A DNA stretch of 64,000 nucleotides from Halogranum gelatinilyticum (GTDB lineage Archaea; Halobacteriota; Halobacteria; Halobacteriales; Haloferacaceae), in NCBI RefSeq assembly GCF_900103715.1, contig NZ_FNHL01000003.1:62001-126000 (forward strand), written 5' to 3'. Below are positions 26,210-34,700 of the stretch, in pieces. The position numbers and the translations under genes are program-made. Below the pieces are notes generated by a model. That model worked only from the letters and a program-made list of their open reading frames with translations, did not search any database and was not told the origin of the DNA. The stretch's first letter is position 1. Each line of letters opens with the position of its first letter.

Positions 26210-26821
26210 ATGTATGACCTCGGTCCAGACCTCGGTGCCGAGGTCGAGCCGGGAACGAACATCTTGGTCACCGGGCCGCCGCTGACCGGCAAGCGGTCGC
26301 TGGCACTCGACATCCTCGCCGAAGGGACCCGTGAGGGCAACGGTGCCATCGTCGTCACGACCAAAGACAGTGCCGACCGTGTCCTCGACGACTACGCCAA
26401 ACGCGTCCCCTACGAGGGCAACCCCGTCGCCGTCGTCGACTGCGTCACCCGCCAGCAGGGCGTCAGCGACATCCGCGACGACGACCGCATCAAGTACACC
26501 TCCTCGCCGGTGGACATGACCGGCATCGGAATCAAGCTCTCGGAGTTCCTCCAGGCGTTCTACCAGGACCAGGGCATCGAGCGCAACCGCATCATGGTCC
26601 ACTCGCTGTCGACGCTCCTGATGTATTCGAACCTCCAGACCGTCTTCCGGTTCCTCCACGTCTTCACCGGCCGCATCCAGAGCGTCGACGGGCTCGGGCT
26701 GTTCTGTATCGACTCGACGGCCCACGACGACCGGACGATGAACACGCTCAAACAGCTGTTCGACGGCATCGTCACGACCCACGAGGACGGTGAACCCACG
26801 CTCCGACTCGCGAGCGACTGA
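26210..26821 (+). CDS. RecA-superfamily (KaiC/RAD55-like) ATPase domain protein
   Basis: 203 residues. VEPGTNILVTGPPLTGKRSLALDIL contains a Walker A motif (GPPLTGKR, about residues 23-30; Arg in place of Ser/Thr is used by some archaeal RAD55-like proteins). GLGLFCIDSTAHD near residue 162 sits where Walker B is expected. VTTKDSADRVLDDYAKRV and MVHSLSTLLMYS follow KaiC/GvpD-like patterns. The protein is a single minimal domain without a DNA-binding extension. These haloarchaeal proteins are of unknown role; signalling or regulation is more likely than recombination. It starts with GGAGG and a leader, unlike its leaderless neighbours. Confidence 0.8.
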   Translation: MYDLGPDLGAEVEPGTNILVTGPPLTGKRSLALDILAEGTREGNGAIVVTTKDSADRVLDDYAKRVPYEGNPVAVVDCVTRQQGVSDIRDDDRIKYTSSPVDMTGIGIKLSEFLQAFYQDQGIERNRIMVHSLSTLLMYSNLQTVFRFLHVFTGRIQSVDGLGLFCIDSTAHDDRTMNTLKQLFDGIVTTHEDGEPTLRLASD

Positions 26822-26910
26822 GTCGTCGCCGACGCGGTGCGGTGTCGTCGTGTGTACCGCCCCCGCCCACCGGACGAAGCCTTTTGCCGTTCTCGCGTCT
26901 CTCTTCAGTC

Positions 26911-27333
26911 ATGCCCATCACTGACGACGACGGTCTGCGCGAGCTGCTCGACCTCCAAACCATCGCGGTCGTCGGCTGCTCGACCACCCCCGGCAAGGCC
27001 GCCCACGAGATTCCGGCGTACCTCCAGCGACACGGCTACGACGTGATTCCGGTCAACCCCTTCGCCGACGAGATCCTCGGCGAACACGCCTACGACAGCC
27101 TGGCCGACATCGAGGAAGACGTCGATCTCGTCAACGTCTTCCGGCCGAGCGAGGAGGTGCCCGACATCGTCGACGACGTGCTCGCCCGCCACGAGGACCG
27201 CGGTGACGTCCAGGCCGTCTGGCTCCAACTCGGTATCGAACACGACGAGGCCGCCGCGCGGGCCGAGGAGGCTGGACTACGCGTGGTGCAAGACAAGTGT
27301 ATGAAGGTCGAACACGGCATGTTGGTTCGGTAG
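26911..27333 (+). CDS. CoA-binding domain protein (YccU-like)
   Basis: 140 residues from the ATG at 26911. The Rossmann CoA-binding pattern is IAVVGCSTTPGKAAHEIPAYLQRHGYDVIPVNP (residues 16-48), then DLVNVFRPSEEVPDIV and AVWLQLGIEHDEAAARAEEAGLRVVQDKCMKVEH, as in succinyl-CoA synthetase alpha N-termini and stand-alone YccU proteins. It probably binds CoA or an acyl-CoA in the cytoplasm. The reaction, if any, is unknown. A weak TATA (CCTTTTGCC) 29 bases upstream fits a leaderless mRNA. Confidence 0.87.
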   Translation: MPITDDDGLRELLDLQTIAVVGCSTTPGKAAHEIPAYLQRHGYDVIPVNPFADEILGEHAYDSLADIEEDVDLVNVFRPSEEVPDIVDDVLARHEDRGDVQAVWLQLGIEHDEAAARAEEAGLRVVQDKCMKVEHGMLVR

Positions 27334-27353
27334 ACAGAATCGCGGTCTACGCA

Positions 27354-27460
27354 CCGACTGGCCCCGTATGTCGACGGCTATCCTGTACGCTGCCGACTGG
27401 CTCCGCGTGTCGGCGGCTATCCCTGCATGCCGCCGACTGGCACCGCGTGTCGACGGCTAG
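27354..27460. repeat. Three tandem 39/40-bp repeats between converging genes
   Basis: The core CCGACTGG then CCGYRTGTCGRCGGCTA recurs starting at 27354, 27393 and 27433. The third copy runs into the cysteine synthase stop codon. It fills most of the intergenic space and may serve as the shared 3' end of both genes. Confidence 0.7.
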
Positions 27461-28437
27461 CCTTGCCACTCCTCGTACTCACCGTACACACCCTTCGAGA
27501 GGTAGCGTTCGCTGGAGTCGGCGAAGACCGTGACGACGGAGTCGTAGGGGGCGTCGGTCTCGCCGTCGCGGATGTCGCGGGCGACCTGCTGGGCGACGAG
27601 GCTGTTGGCCGCGGCACTCGACGCGACGAGCTGCCCCTCCTCGCTGGCGAGCCGCTGCATCTCGGTGTGGGTGTCGCGGTCCGGCACCTGCACGACCTCG
27701 TCGACGAGCTCGGGGTCGAACAGCTCGTTCGTCGACGTGTCGTGCGTTCCGATGCCCTCGGTCTTGTACTCGGCCTCTTCGGCGTCCGTCCCCTTCAGCG
27801 TCGCGTAGAGCGAGCCCTCGGGTTCGACGGCGACGACGTAGGTGTCTTCGTGCATCTCGCGCCCGTAGCGCGCCATCCCCATCAGCGTGCCCGCGGTCCC
27901 GCAGCCCGCGACGATGGCTCCGACTTCGGCGTCGAGCGCGTCGTAGACCTCCGGAGCCGTGGTTTCGTAGTGTGCCTCGGCGTTGAGCGGGTTCTGGAAC
28001 TGCTGGGGGACGACGGCACCGTCGAGTTCCTCGGCGAGTTGGTGGGCGCGGTCGATCGCACCGCCCATCCCGTCGGCCGTGGGCGTGTTGATGACCTCCG
28101 CGCCGAGCGCGCGCATGAGCTGCTGTTTCTCGACGCTGAACCGCTCGGGAACCACGAATATGGCGTTCACGTCCAACTGGCCCGCCGCGACGGCGAAGCC
28201 GATGCCCGTGTTGCCCGCAGTCGGCTCGATGACCGTCCCACCGGGGGAGATGGTTCCCTGTTCGAGCATCTGTTCGAGCATGTACTTCCCGATGCGGTCT
28301 TTGATGCTCGCACCGGGGTTGAACGACTCCAGTTTCGCGTAGACGGGAACCTCGTCCGGCGCGGCGTGGACCGAGACGAGCGGCGTCTCGCCGACCGTGT
28401 CGAGGACGGAGTCAAGGGGGGCTCGATGGGTCGTCAT
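27457..28437 (-). CDS. cysK: PLP-dependent cysteine synthase family
   Basis: 326 residues. The PLP lysine lies in NPGASIKDRIG (residues 40-50), the phosphate/substrate loop is EPTAGNTGIG, the PLP-phosphate loop is AGCGTAGTLMG, and the C-terminal SSAAANSLVAQQVA holds the pyridine-nitrogen Ser. This is the OASS/CBS fold II family; it would form cysteine from O-acetylserine (or O-phosphoserine) and sulfide. Cystathionine beta-synthase cannot be excluded, but it lacks the haem and CBS domains. The upstream CTTAACCAA element gives a very short leader. Confidence 0.9.
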   Translation of the reverse strand: MTTHRAPLDSVLDTVGETPLVSVHAAPDEVPVYAKLESFNPGASIKDRIGKYMLEQMLEQGTISPGGTVIEPTAGNTGIGFAVAAGQLDVNAIFVVPERFSVEKQQLMRALGAEVINTPTADGMGGAIDRAHQLAEELDGAVVPQQFQNPLNAEAHYETTAPEVYDALDAEVGAIVAGCGTAGTLMGMARYGREMHEDTYVVAVEPEGSLYATLKGTDAEEAEYKTEGIGTHDTSTNELFDPELVDEVVQVPDRDTHTEMQRLASEEGQLVASSAAANSLVAQQVARDIRDGETDAPYDSVVTVFADSSERYLSKGVYGEYEEWQG

Positions 28438-28591
28438 TACCGAGGCAAATGTTGCCCCAGTTGGTTAAGGTTGCCATCCGATTGTCGGCGACCGGCGACT
28501 GGCGACTAGCGGTCGACCATTAGCGGCCGAGGACTGGTGGCCGAAGATAGCGGTCGCTCGCGAGGAACGGCGTCGAGTGAGAAAGAGCGGC

Positions 28592-28975
28592 TCAGTTCGC
28601 GTCCCGTCCGCCGTCGGACGCCGGGGTCGTCTCCGTCTCGTCCGCCGACTCGGCTCCGTCGCCGTCCGCGTCCGACGCGCCGTCTTTCGCGCTCTCGGTC
28701 TCGCTGTCCGCCTCGGCTGCTTTGCGCTCGGCTTCCGTGATGTGTGCCTTCGCCGTGACGGCGTCGAGGTCGATGCCCTGCTCCTCGGCGATGGCTTCGA
28801 GCAACGCCCGCTGTTCGGCGTTCTCGGCTTCGAGTGCCTCGACGCGGGCTTTCGTGTCCTTGACCGTCACCTGCATCTCCGTGACCTGGTCGCGGACCTC
28901 GTTGAGTCTCTGGTAGAGTTCCTCCGCCATCTTCGCGACCTTCTGGAGATTTTTGGCCGTGCTTCCGAGTCCCAT
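28592..28975 (-). CDS. Small coiled-coil protein (DUF5798-like)
   Basis: 127 residues. Residues 1-70 are an amphipathic coiled coil (KNLQKVAKMAEELYQRLNEVRDQVTEMQVTVKDTKARVEALEAE pattern over residues 9-52), followed by a short AEEQGIDLDAV helix and a 45-residue acidic Ser/Asp/Glu/Ala tail. It matches haloarchaeal proteins I recall as DUF5798. No catalytic motif; possibly structural or a partner protein. It begins with MGLGSTAKN, with no signal peptide. Confidence 0.8.
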   Translation of the reverse strand: MGLGSTAKNLQKVAKMAEELYQRLNEVRDQVTEMQVTVKDTKARVEALEAENAEQRALLEAIAEEQGIDLDAVTAKAHITEAERKAAEADSETESAKDGASDADGDGAESADETETTPASDGGRDAN

Positions 28976-29078
28976 GGTCGGAGGATACACGCGCTCCCTT
29001 GTGTGCGTTCCGGCTTGCGTCGCCGACTCGCTCATCTGCCTCCGGCGTCGCCGACGACCCACTCACCCGCCTCCGGTG

Positions 29079-29768
29079 TCAGCGACGACCCGCTCGTCCC
29101 GACGGCTCTTGGCCGCCGTAATCACCACCGTACTTCAGGAAGAAGTACGCGAGGGCGACGACCGAGACGAGTGCCGTCGTCGTCGCCAGTGCCAGCGACT
29201 TCGCCGAATCCGGGACCGTCGGGACGTTCACCGCAGGCTCCGGCGTCGCTCCACCGGGGACGACGGAGATCTCGCCGACCATTCCGACGGTCTCGTGAGG
29301 GATGCAGAAGTACTCGTAATCGCCTTCGACCTCGAACGTGTGGCTGTACTCTTCGCCGCCAGTGACGTCGCCGCGCTGCGGATAGCCGCTCCGAGCGGCC
29401 GACTCGGTCTCGAAGTCGCCGCTGGCGAAGAACGCGGCGTCGTCGGGGATGCCGTCTTCGTAGGCGGTGACACTGTGGCCGACACCGCCGACGTTGACCC
29501 AGCGGACGGTGTCGCCGGGCGCGACCGTCAGCGTCTCGGGGTCGAAGATCAGGTCGTCGGTCATGTCGACGACGTGTTCGGTCCCCCCGCTCGACCCGTC
29601 TTCCTGGGCAGCGACCGGGGTGGCCGCGGGACCGGCGACCGCGGCCGCGCCAGCGACACCGACTCCGCGCAGAAATCCACGCCGTGTCGTCGACGACTGT
29701 TCCGAGGAGGGCTGTCTGTCGGACCGAAGCGCTTCCGTCGTCGCTCGGTGGATGGTGGAGGAACGCAT
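29079..29768 (-). CDS. Halocyanin-type blue copper protein with C-terminal membrane anchor
   Basis: 229 residues from the ATG ending at 29768. A twin-arginine signal (TTRRGFLRGVGVAGAAAVAG, residues 28-47) precedes a plastocyanin domain. The copper ligands are His in GVGHSVTAY and Cys-His-Met in YFCIPHETVGMVG. A final membrane helix (about residues 190-212, LALATTTALVSVVALAYFFL) tethers it outside. Halocyanins carry electrons between the membrane bc-type complex and terminal oxidases. This form, with Tat signal plus C-terminal anchor, stays membrane-bound. No oxidase gene is adjacent. A TATA box at 29793 makes it leaderless. Confidence 0.9.
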   Translation of the reverse strand: MRSSTIHRATTEALRSDRQPSSEQSSTTRRGFLRGVGVAGAAAVAGPAATPVAAQEDGSSGGTEHVVDMTDDLIFDPETLTVAPGDTVRWVNVGGVGHSVTAYEDGIPDDAAFFASGDFETESAARSGYPQRGDVTGGEEYSHTFEVEGDYEYFCIPHETVGMVGEISVVPGGATPEPAVNVPTVPDSAKSLALATTTALVSVVALAYFFLKYGGDYGGQEPSGRAGRR

Positions 29769-29792
29769 GACGGAACTACGGGAGGAGACCGA

Positions 29793-29798
29793 ATAAAT
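29793..29798 (-). promoter_or_regulatory. TATA box of halocyanin gene
   Basis: ATTTAT on the minus strand, 28 bases before the ATG. Confidence 0.6.
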
Positions 29799-29844
29799 GC
29801 ACGTTCCGAACCGAGACGGCCGTCTGCCGATGCCGACGACCGAG

Positions 29845-29854
29845 AAATATATTA
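29845..29854 (+). promoter_or_regulatory. TATA box of PRC-barrel gene
   Basis: AAATATATTA, centred about 31 bases ahead of the ATG at 29880; back-to-back with the halocyanin promoter in a 111-bp divergent region. Confidence 0.65.
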
Positions 29855-29879
29855 CGGCTCGTTGAGATGTGCGACTGTC

Positions 29880-30314
29880 ATGGTCCCTGACACGATAGGC
29901 CGACCGGTCACCGAGTTCGTCGGCCGCGACGTCTACACGACGAACGGTACACACGTCGGCACTGCGACAGGTGTCGCCGTCGACTTGGAGGGCGGGCTCG
30001 CGACGAGTCTCGCGCTCGCCGACCTCAACACCGACCTCTTCGGCACCTATCCGCGCGACGCCCGCGGCGTCCACGTTCCCTTCCGCTGGGTCGTCGCCGT
30101 CGACGACATCGTCGTCGTCGCCGCTGCGGTCGAGCGGTTCTCGCCGCCGGGCGCGGCCGACTCGGGCGGCGGTCCCGCCGATGCTTCCGATACTGCCGAC
30201 GTTGCTGACACTGCCGACGCACCCGACGTTTCTGGTGCTGCTGACGCTGCCGACGGTACCGACACGACCGACACGAACGATGTCGACAGCGGGGGGAGAC
30301 GGCCGATCGAGTAG
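29880..30314 (+). CDS. PRC-barrel domain protein with low-complexity acidic tail
   Basis: 144 residues. Residues 1-80 form a PRC barrel (FVGRDVYTTNGTHVGTATGVAVDL, GVHVPFRWVVAVDDIVVV), a small beta-barrel found in photosynthetic H subunits, RimM and CdpB-type archaeal cell-division proteins. The haloarchaeal division adaptors CdpB1/CdpB2 are PRC-barrel proteins of about this size, so a division link is possible, but CdpB identity cannot be decided from sequence reading. Residues 90-140 are an Ala/Asp/Thr repeat (TADVADTADAPD). Confidence 0.8.
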   Translation: MVPDTIGRPVTEFVGRDVYTTNGTHVGTATGVAVDLEGGLATSLALADLNTDLFGTYPRDARGVHVPFRWVVAVDDIVVVAAAVERFSPPGAADSGGGPADASDTADVADTADAPDVSGAADAADGTDTTDTNDVDSGGRRPIE

Positions 30315-30355
30315 CAGTCTGCCGTCTCGCGTCGCCACCCCTACCCTGTAATCAT

Positions 30356-30371
30356 TGAAAGTATTGATATG
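30356..30371 (+). promoter_or_regulatory. AT-rich promoter of gene at 30399
   Basis: GAAAGTATTGATATGC; ATTGATA is 30-36 bases ahead of the ATG at 30399. Confidence 0.5.
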
Positions 30372-30398
30372 CTTCGCGGGGGAACTGTCCGGTAGCCA

Positions 30399-30782
30399 AT
30401 GGCGAGTAAGATAGACGAACTGGCGACGACGCTCCGCGACGAAGTCGGTGACGAGCTCCGAACGGTGTTCTACGGCGACTTCAAGACGCGTGAGTACCAG
30501 GTCGTCTACGCCGACGAGGAGATTCTCTCACAGTACTCGCCGGAGGACACGAAACAGATCGTCGACGACATCTCCCTCGAACAGGTCGGCGCGTCCCGAC
30601 AGGAGTCGCTCTTCGAGCCGATCGGCTCGTTGGAGTTCACCGTCCGCTACTTCGAGGACGGCATCAACGTCATGGCCTGGGGCTTCGACGACATCCCGAC
30701 CATCTACATCGGTCTCGGCGACGACGAAGCGACCGTCCCGAGGGTCATCGAGATAGTCCGAAGCCTTTCGGACGACGACTGA
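30399..30782 (+). CDS. Small conserved haloarchaeal protein, paralogue of 50361
   Basis: 127 residues, soluble, acidic, no signal. It shares layout and several positions with the product at 50361-50753: an N-terminal helix ending in D-E-L-R-T/S-x-x-Y, then Y-Q/E-x-V-Y-x-x-E/D-x-(I/L), and a C-terminal F/Y-T-V/I-R-x-F-E-(D/N)-G strand. I recall this group as DUF7522. Unknown function; possibly a small sensory or regulatory domain. It is followed by a 9-bp tandem repeat. Confidence 0.78.
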   Translation: MASKIDELATTLRDEVGDELRTVFYGDFKTREYQVVYADEEILSQYSPEDTKQIVDDISLEQVGASRQESLFEPIGSLEFTVRYFEDGINVMAWGFDDIPTIYIGLGDDEATVPRVIEIVRSLSDDD

Positions 30783-30790
30783 CTCCACCG

Positions 30791-30844
30791 GTCGAACCGG
30801 CCAAACCGGCCGAACCGTCCGAACCGTCCGAACCGTCCGAACCT
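30791..30844. repeat. 9-bp tandem repeat (TCCGAACCG), six units
   Basis: GTCGAACCG, GCCAAACCG, GCCGAACCG, TCCGAACCG, TCCGAACCG, TCCGAACCT in exact 9-base steps between the gene ending at 30782 and surE; non-coding. Confidence 0.75.
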
Positions 30845-30925
30845 TCCTGTCCATCCGGGTTTCGGAGACGGCGCACGGACAGCCCCCACCGGTGTGTTTT
30901 TGCGGCCGCCGTCACAGGTTCAGCC

Positions 30926-31708
30926 ATGGACACACCCCGCATCCTTCTGACCAACGACGACGGCATCGAGAGCGTTGGCTTTCGCGCACTCTACGACGCG
31001 CTCGACGAGTTCGCCGACGTGACGGCGGTCGCCCCCGCCGACGACAAGAGTGCCGTCGGGCGGGCGATGTCACACGAGGCCGACGTCGCGGAGCACGAAC
31101 TCGGCTACGCCATCCACGGGACACCCGCCGACTGTACGGTGGCGGGCCTCGGATCGCTCTGTCCCGACGTCGACATGGTCGTCGCGGGCTGTAACAAGGG
31201 CGCGAACCTCGGCGCGTACGTCCTCGGCCGCTCGGGCACCGTCAGTGCCGCCGTCGAGGCCGCCTTCTTCGATGTCCCTGCCATCGCCGTCTCGCTGTAC
31301 GTCCCCGAGGGCGAGGGCGACTGGCGCGAGCGGGCCAACGAACCCGAAGATTACCGCGAGGCGACCGACGCGGCGACCTTCCTCGTCAAACACGCCATCG
31401 ACGGCGGCGTCTTCGAGCAGGCGGAGTATCTGAACGTCAACGCGCCGATGCCGGGTGAGGAACCCGCGGACATGGTCATCACCGAGCCGTCGACGCTCTA
31501 CGACATGACGGCCGAACACGAGAACTCGACCGTCCGCCTCGTCGACCGTATCTGGGAGCGGATGCGCGACGGCGACATCCCCGACCCCGAGGGCACCGAC
31601 CGCCGGACGCTCGTCGAGGGGAACGTCAGCGTCTCGCCGTTGACCGCGCCGCACACGACCGAACACCACGAGTCGCTGGACGGTCTCGCCGCGGCCTACC
31701 GCGACTGA
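30926..31708 (+). CDS. surE: 5'/3'-nucleotidase SurE
   Basis: 260 residues. The SurE signature ILLTNDDGIESVGFRALYDAL has the metal-binding TNDDG at residues 9-13. VAPADDKSAVGRAMS, GTPADCTVAGL and VVAGCNKGANLGAYVLGRSGTVSAAVEA complete the active site. It dephosphorylates nucleoside monophosphates and may salvage nucleotides in stationary phase. A GTGTTTTT element 28 bases upstream fits a leaderless mRNA. The Asn of the catalytic loop (GCNKGAN) is intact. Confidence 0.92.
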   Translation: MDTPRILLTNDDGIESVGFRALYDALDEFADVTAVAPADDKSAVGRAMSHEADVAEHELGYAIHGTPADCTVAGLGSLCPDVDMVVAGCNKGANLGAYVLGRSGTVSAAVEAAFFDVPAIAVSLYVPEGEGDWRERANEPEDYREATDAATFLVKHAIDGGVFEQAEYLNVNAPMPGEEPADMVITEPSTLYDMTAEHENSTVRLVDRIWERMRDGDIPDPEGTDRRTLVEGNVSVSPLTAPHTTEHHESLDGLAAAYRD

Positions 31709-31719
31709 CCTACTTCTCG

Positions 31720-34700
31720 CTACTGCCGACTCTCTCGTCGCGCTGCCACCGCGACGAGCAACAGCGCGAGCAGTGCCGCGAGCGGCCCCAACCCCGGACT
31801 CCGCGTCTCGGTTCTGGTAGCCGTCGTCGGCGGTGCGGGACTCGTCGGCTCGGCTGTCGCGGTTGGCGACGCCGTGACCGTCGGCGTCGACGTCGGCGAC
31901 TCGGCTGTCGTCGTCGCCGACGCGGGCGTGGCGGTCGACGTGGCTTCGACGTCCTCGGTCCCGTCGTCGATGTCACTGCTACTGCCATCGTCACCACCGC
32001 TACTACCGCCATCTCCGCCGCCACTACCACCACCACCGCCGCCACCGCCACCACCACGGCGCGACTCGCGCACGCCCACGGCGAACACCGACAGTCCGGG
32101 CGAGTCCGTCTCGAAGACGTACTGCGTCGGCGTCTCGCGGACGAGCGTCGTCGACAACGCCGTCGGCGAGCCGCCGACGTAGCGGTAGAGTCGCAGGTCG
32201 CTCGGCGACGCGCTTGCGTCGGCGAGCGTCGACTTGTTCACCCGGAACCGGAAGACGGCACCGTCGATCTGCGAGTCGGGCACCGAGTGGTCGACCGTGA
32301 GATAGCCGAGCGTCGGTCCCGACCCGGTCGCGAGCCGCTGGGTCCCGGCCGGTGCCGCGTCGCTCGCGGTCGTGCTGAGCGTGAAGTCGCCGCCAGCGGT
32401 CGTCAGCCGCAGGCTCTCGAAGGTCGTGTTCGCCGCCGCCGACATCCCGCTCGCGCCGCCATCGACGAGCACCGACTGGCCGGAGCCGGCGTTCGAGACG
32501 GTCGCGTCGAACTGCCCGTCGGTCTTGACCGTCTGGACGACCGAGCCGGTCACTTTGACCGTGTACCAGTCGTTGTCGGTAGTCGTCTCTCCGAGGGAGT
32601 TCACCCCGGACGCGTCGACCTCGTAGTCGTACGTCCCGTCGACGATTGGCGCGGTCAGCGTCGCCTCGGTGCCGACGATGGAGCCGCGGGGGAGTCCCGA
32701 GCCGGAGTTCTGCAGGCTCGCCCCGGTCTCCGAGTCGGTCAGCTCGTAGCTGGGATAGGTCCGGTCGTCGCCGTTCCACAGTTCGTAACGGATTGCGACC
32801 TCCTCGCCGGGGTCGACGGTCACCTCGTCGGTGGCGTCGGCGAAGGTACAGCTGTCGGCGTCGGTGGGGTCTGGACAGGTCGAGAGTGCCTGGACCCGGA
32901 CGTCGAGGAGGAGACCGGCCTCGAAGAGCGTCTGGAAGTGCCCCCCGGAGCTGTCGCCGACGGCGGTGTTCAGTCTGGTCGAGTTGGCCCGGCGGCGCGC
33001 GTCGTCGTACCACATCGGGGCGTACTCACCGCTCGGGTCGTGGAACCGGAGGCGCGTGCCGACCGTGGACTCGCCGTACGGCGCGGGCACGTCGAACCGG
33101 TACTGGCCGGTGACGTCCCGCGTCGTGGTGGTGGCGTACGGCTCCGACGCCCCGACGCCGTCGTGCCGGTAGAGCGTCACCTCGATACCGCTCAGCCGGT
33201 TGCCGTATCTGTCGGTCACCGCGCCGCTGACCGTCGCCGTCTCGTCGCGGGCGAGTCGCGTCCCGTACAGCAGGAAGGAGTTGCCGACGCTGGCGGCTTT
33301 CACGTCTGCGGTCGCCTCGCTTGGGGCGTCGAACTCCCACTCCTCGACGAACTTCCCCGTCTCGTCGCGGTAGCGTATCTTCACGGCGACCTCGGACTCG
33401 CCTTCGGGCGGGTAGACGTCGGTCTCCCAGTAGCCGTTCTCGTCGGTCCGGACGTTGGTCCACTCGCGGAACGTACCGGTGCCGTCGTCGCGGAAGATCG
33501 TCACCCGGACGTCCTCAAGCGGCGTCGACTGGTCCGCCCCGTCGTAGACCGACCCCAAGTAGCGGACGGACACGTCTTGTCTGGGCGAGAGCGTCCCCGG
33601 CACGTTCGGAAGTTTCGTCCCGCTGACGTATTCGAGGACTTCGGCGTTGTCGGGGTTGAGCGCGTCGCGGTAGAAGATCCGACCGTAGTCATCGCCGGGG
33701 TCGGAGAACTTGACGCGGAAGCGGACCGTCGACTCGCCGGGCAGCGGCGCGACTTCGGTGGTGTACCGCCCCGAACTGTCGGTCGTCGTGGTCGCGGGGC
33801 TGTAGAGGACGAACTGTCCCGTCCCGTCGTCGCGGTAGACGCGCACGCTGATGCCCTCCAACCGCTCGTTCTCCGCGTTGTCGACGATGCCGCCGACCGT
33901 GACGACGTTGTCCTGTAGCTCCTCGTCGAGGTCGATGAGACCGTTGCCGACAGCGGCGGTGACGGCCTCGGCGTCGCTGCCGCTCCGGGCGTTGACCGTC
34001 CCGCTCTTGTACCACTCGGTCGCGTACTCCTCGTCGGGGTCGGAGAACCGGAGCTTGGCGTCGACCGACGCGTCGGATTGACTGACCGGCCGGACGGCGA
34101 TGTCGTACTCGCCGTTCGCATCCGTCCGCTCGGTCGTCCACTCGCGGAAGGTCCCGGTCCCGTCGTCGCGGAAGACCGTCACGTCGATCCCGGAGACCGG
34201 CGCGCCGGATTCGTCGGTCAGCGTCCCGAGGAACCGCCCAGTCACGTCGTCTTCGAGGAGCAAGTCCTCGTCGACGGTACCCGTCGTGCCAGCGGGGACG
34301 GTGACCGTCGTCGCGTCGTCGGGGTCGAGCGCGTCGTCGTAGGACTCGGAGGCGTAGACGTCGTCGGCGTCGACAAACCGAACCCGCAGGTCGACGCTCG
34401 ACTGACCCGAGGGCACGTCGGCCTCGAACGAATACCGCCCCGTCGAGAGCGTGTTGGTCGTGCCGACGTCGGTGAACGACCCGGTGCCGTCGTCGCGGGA
34501 GACGACGACGAGGATGCCGTCCAGCGGATCGCCCGCCTCGTCGGTCACGGTCCCCGCGACGGTGGCGACGCTCGCGTCGCCGAGCGAGACGTCCAGATTC
34601 GACTGCGCGCTCCCGACCGCGGCCGTGACCGCCTCGGCGTCGGACTGCGTCGCGGCCTCGCCGACGCTCTCGTACCACTCGGTCGCGTAGAGGCCGGAGG

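Noticed and set aside
26117-26782. Long minus-strand frame opposite the RecA-like gene
   Set aside because: It is a shadow of the plus-strand gene: composition is Arg/Val/Asp-rich in the way complementary GC-rich codons give, with no family motif and no promoter or ribosome-binding site.
27351-27460. CRISPR array
   Set aside because: The 39/40-bp units are contiguous and similar over their whole length, with no unique spacers; a plain tandem repeat fits better.
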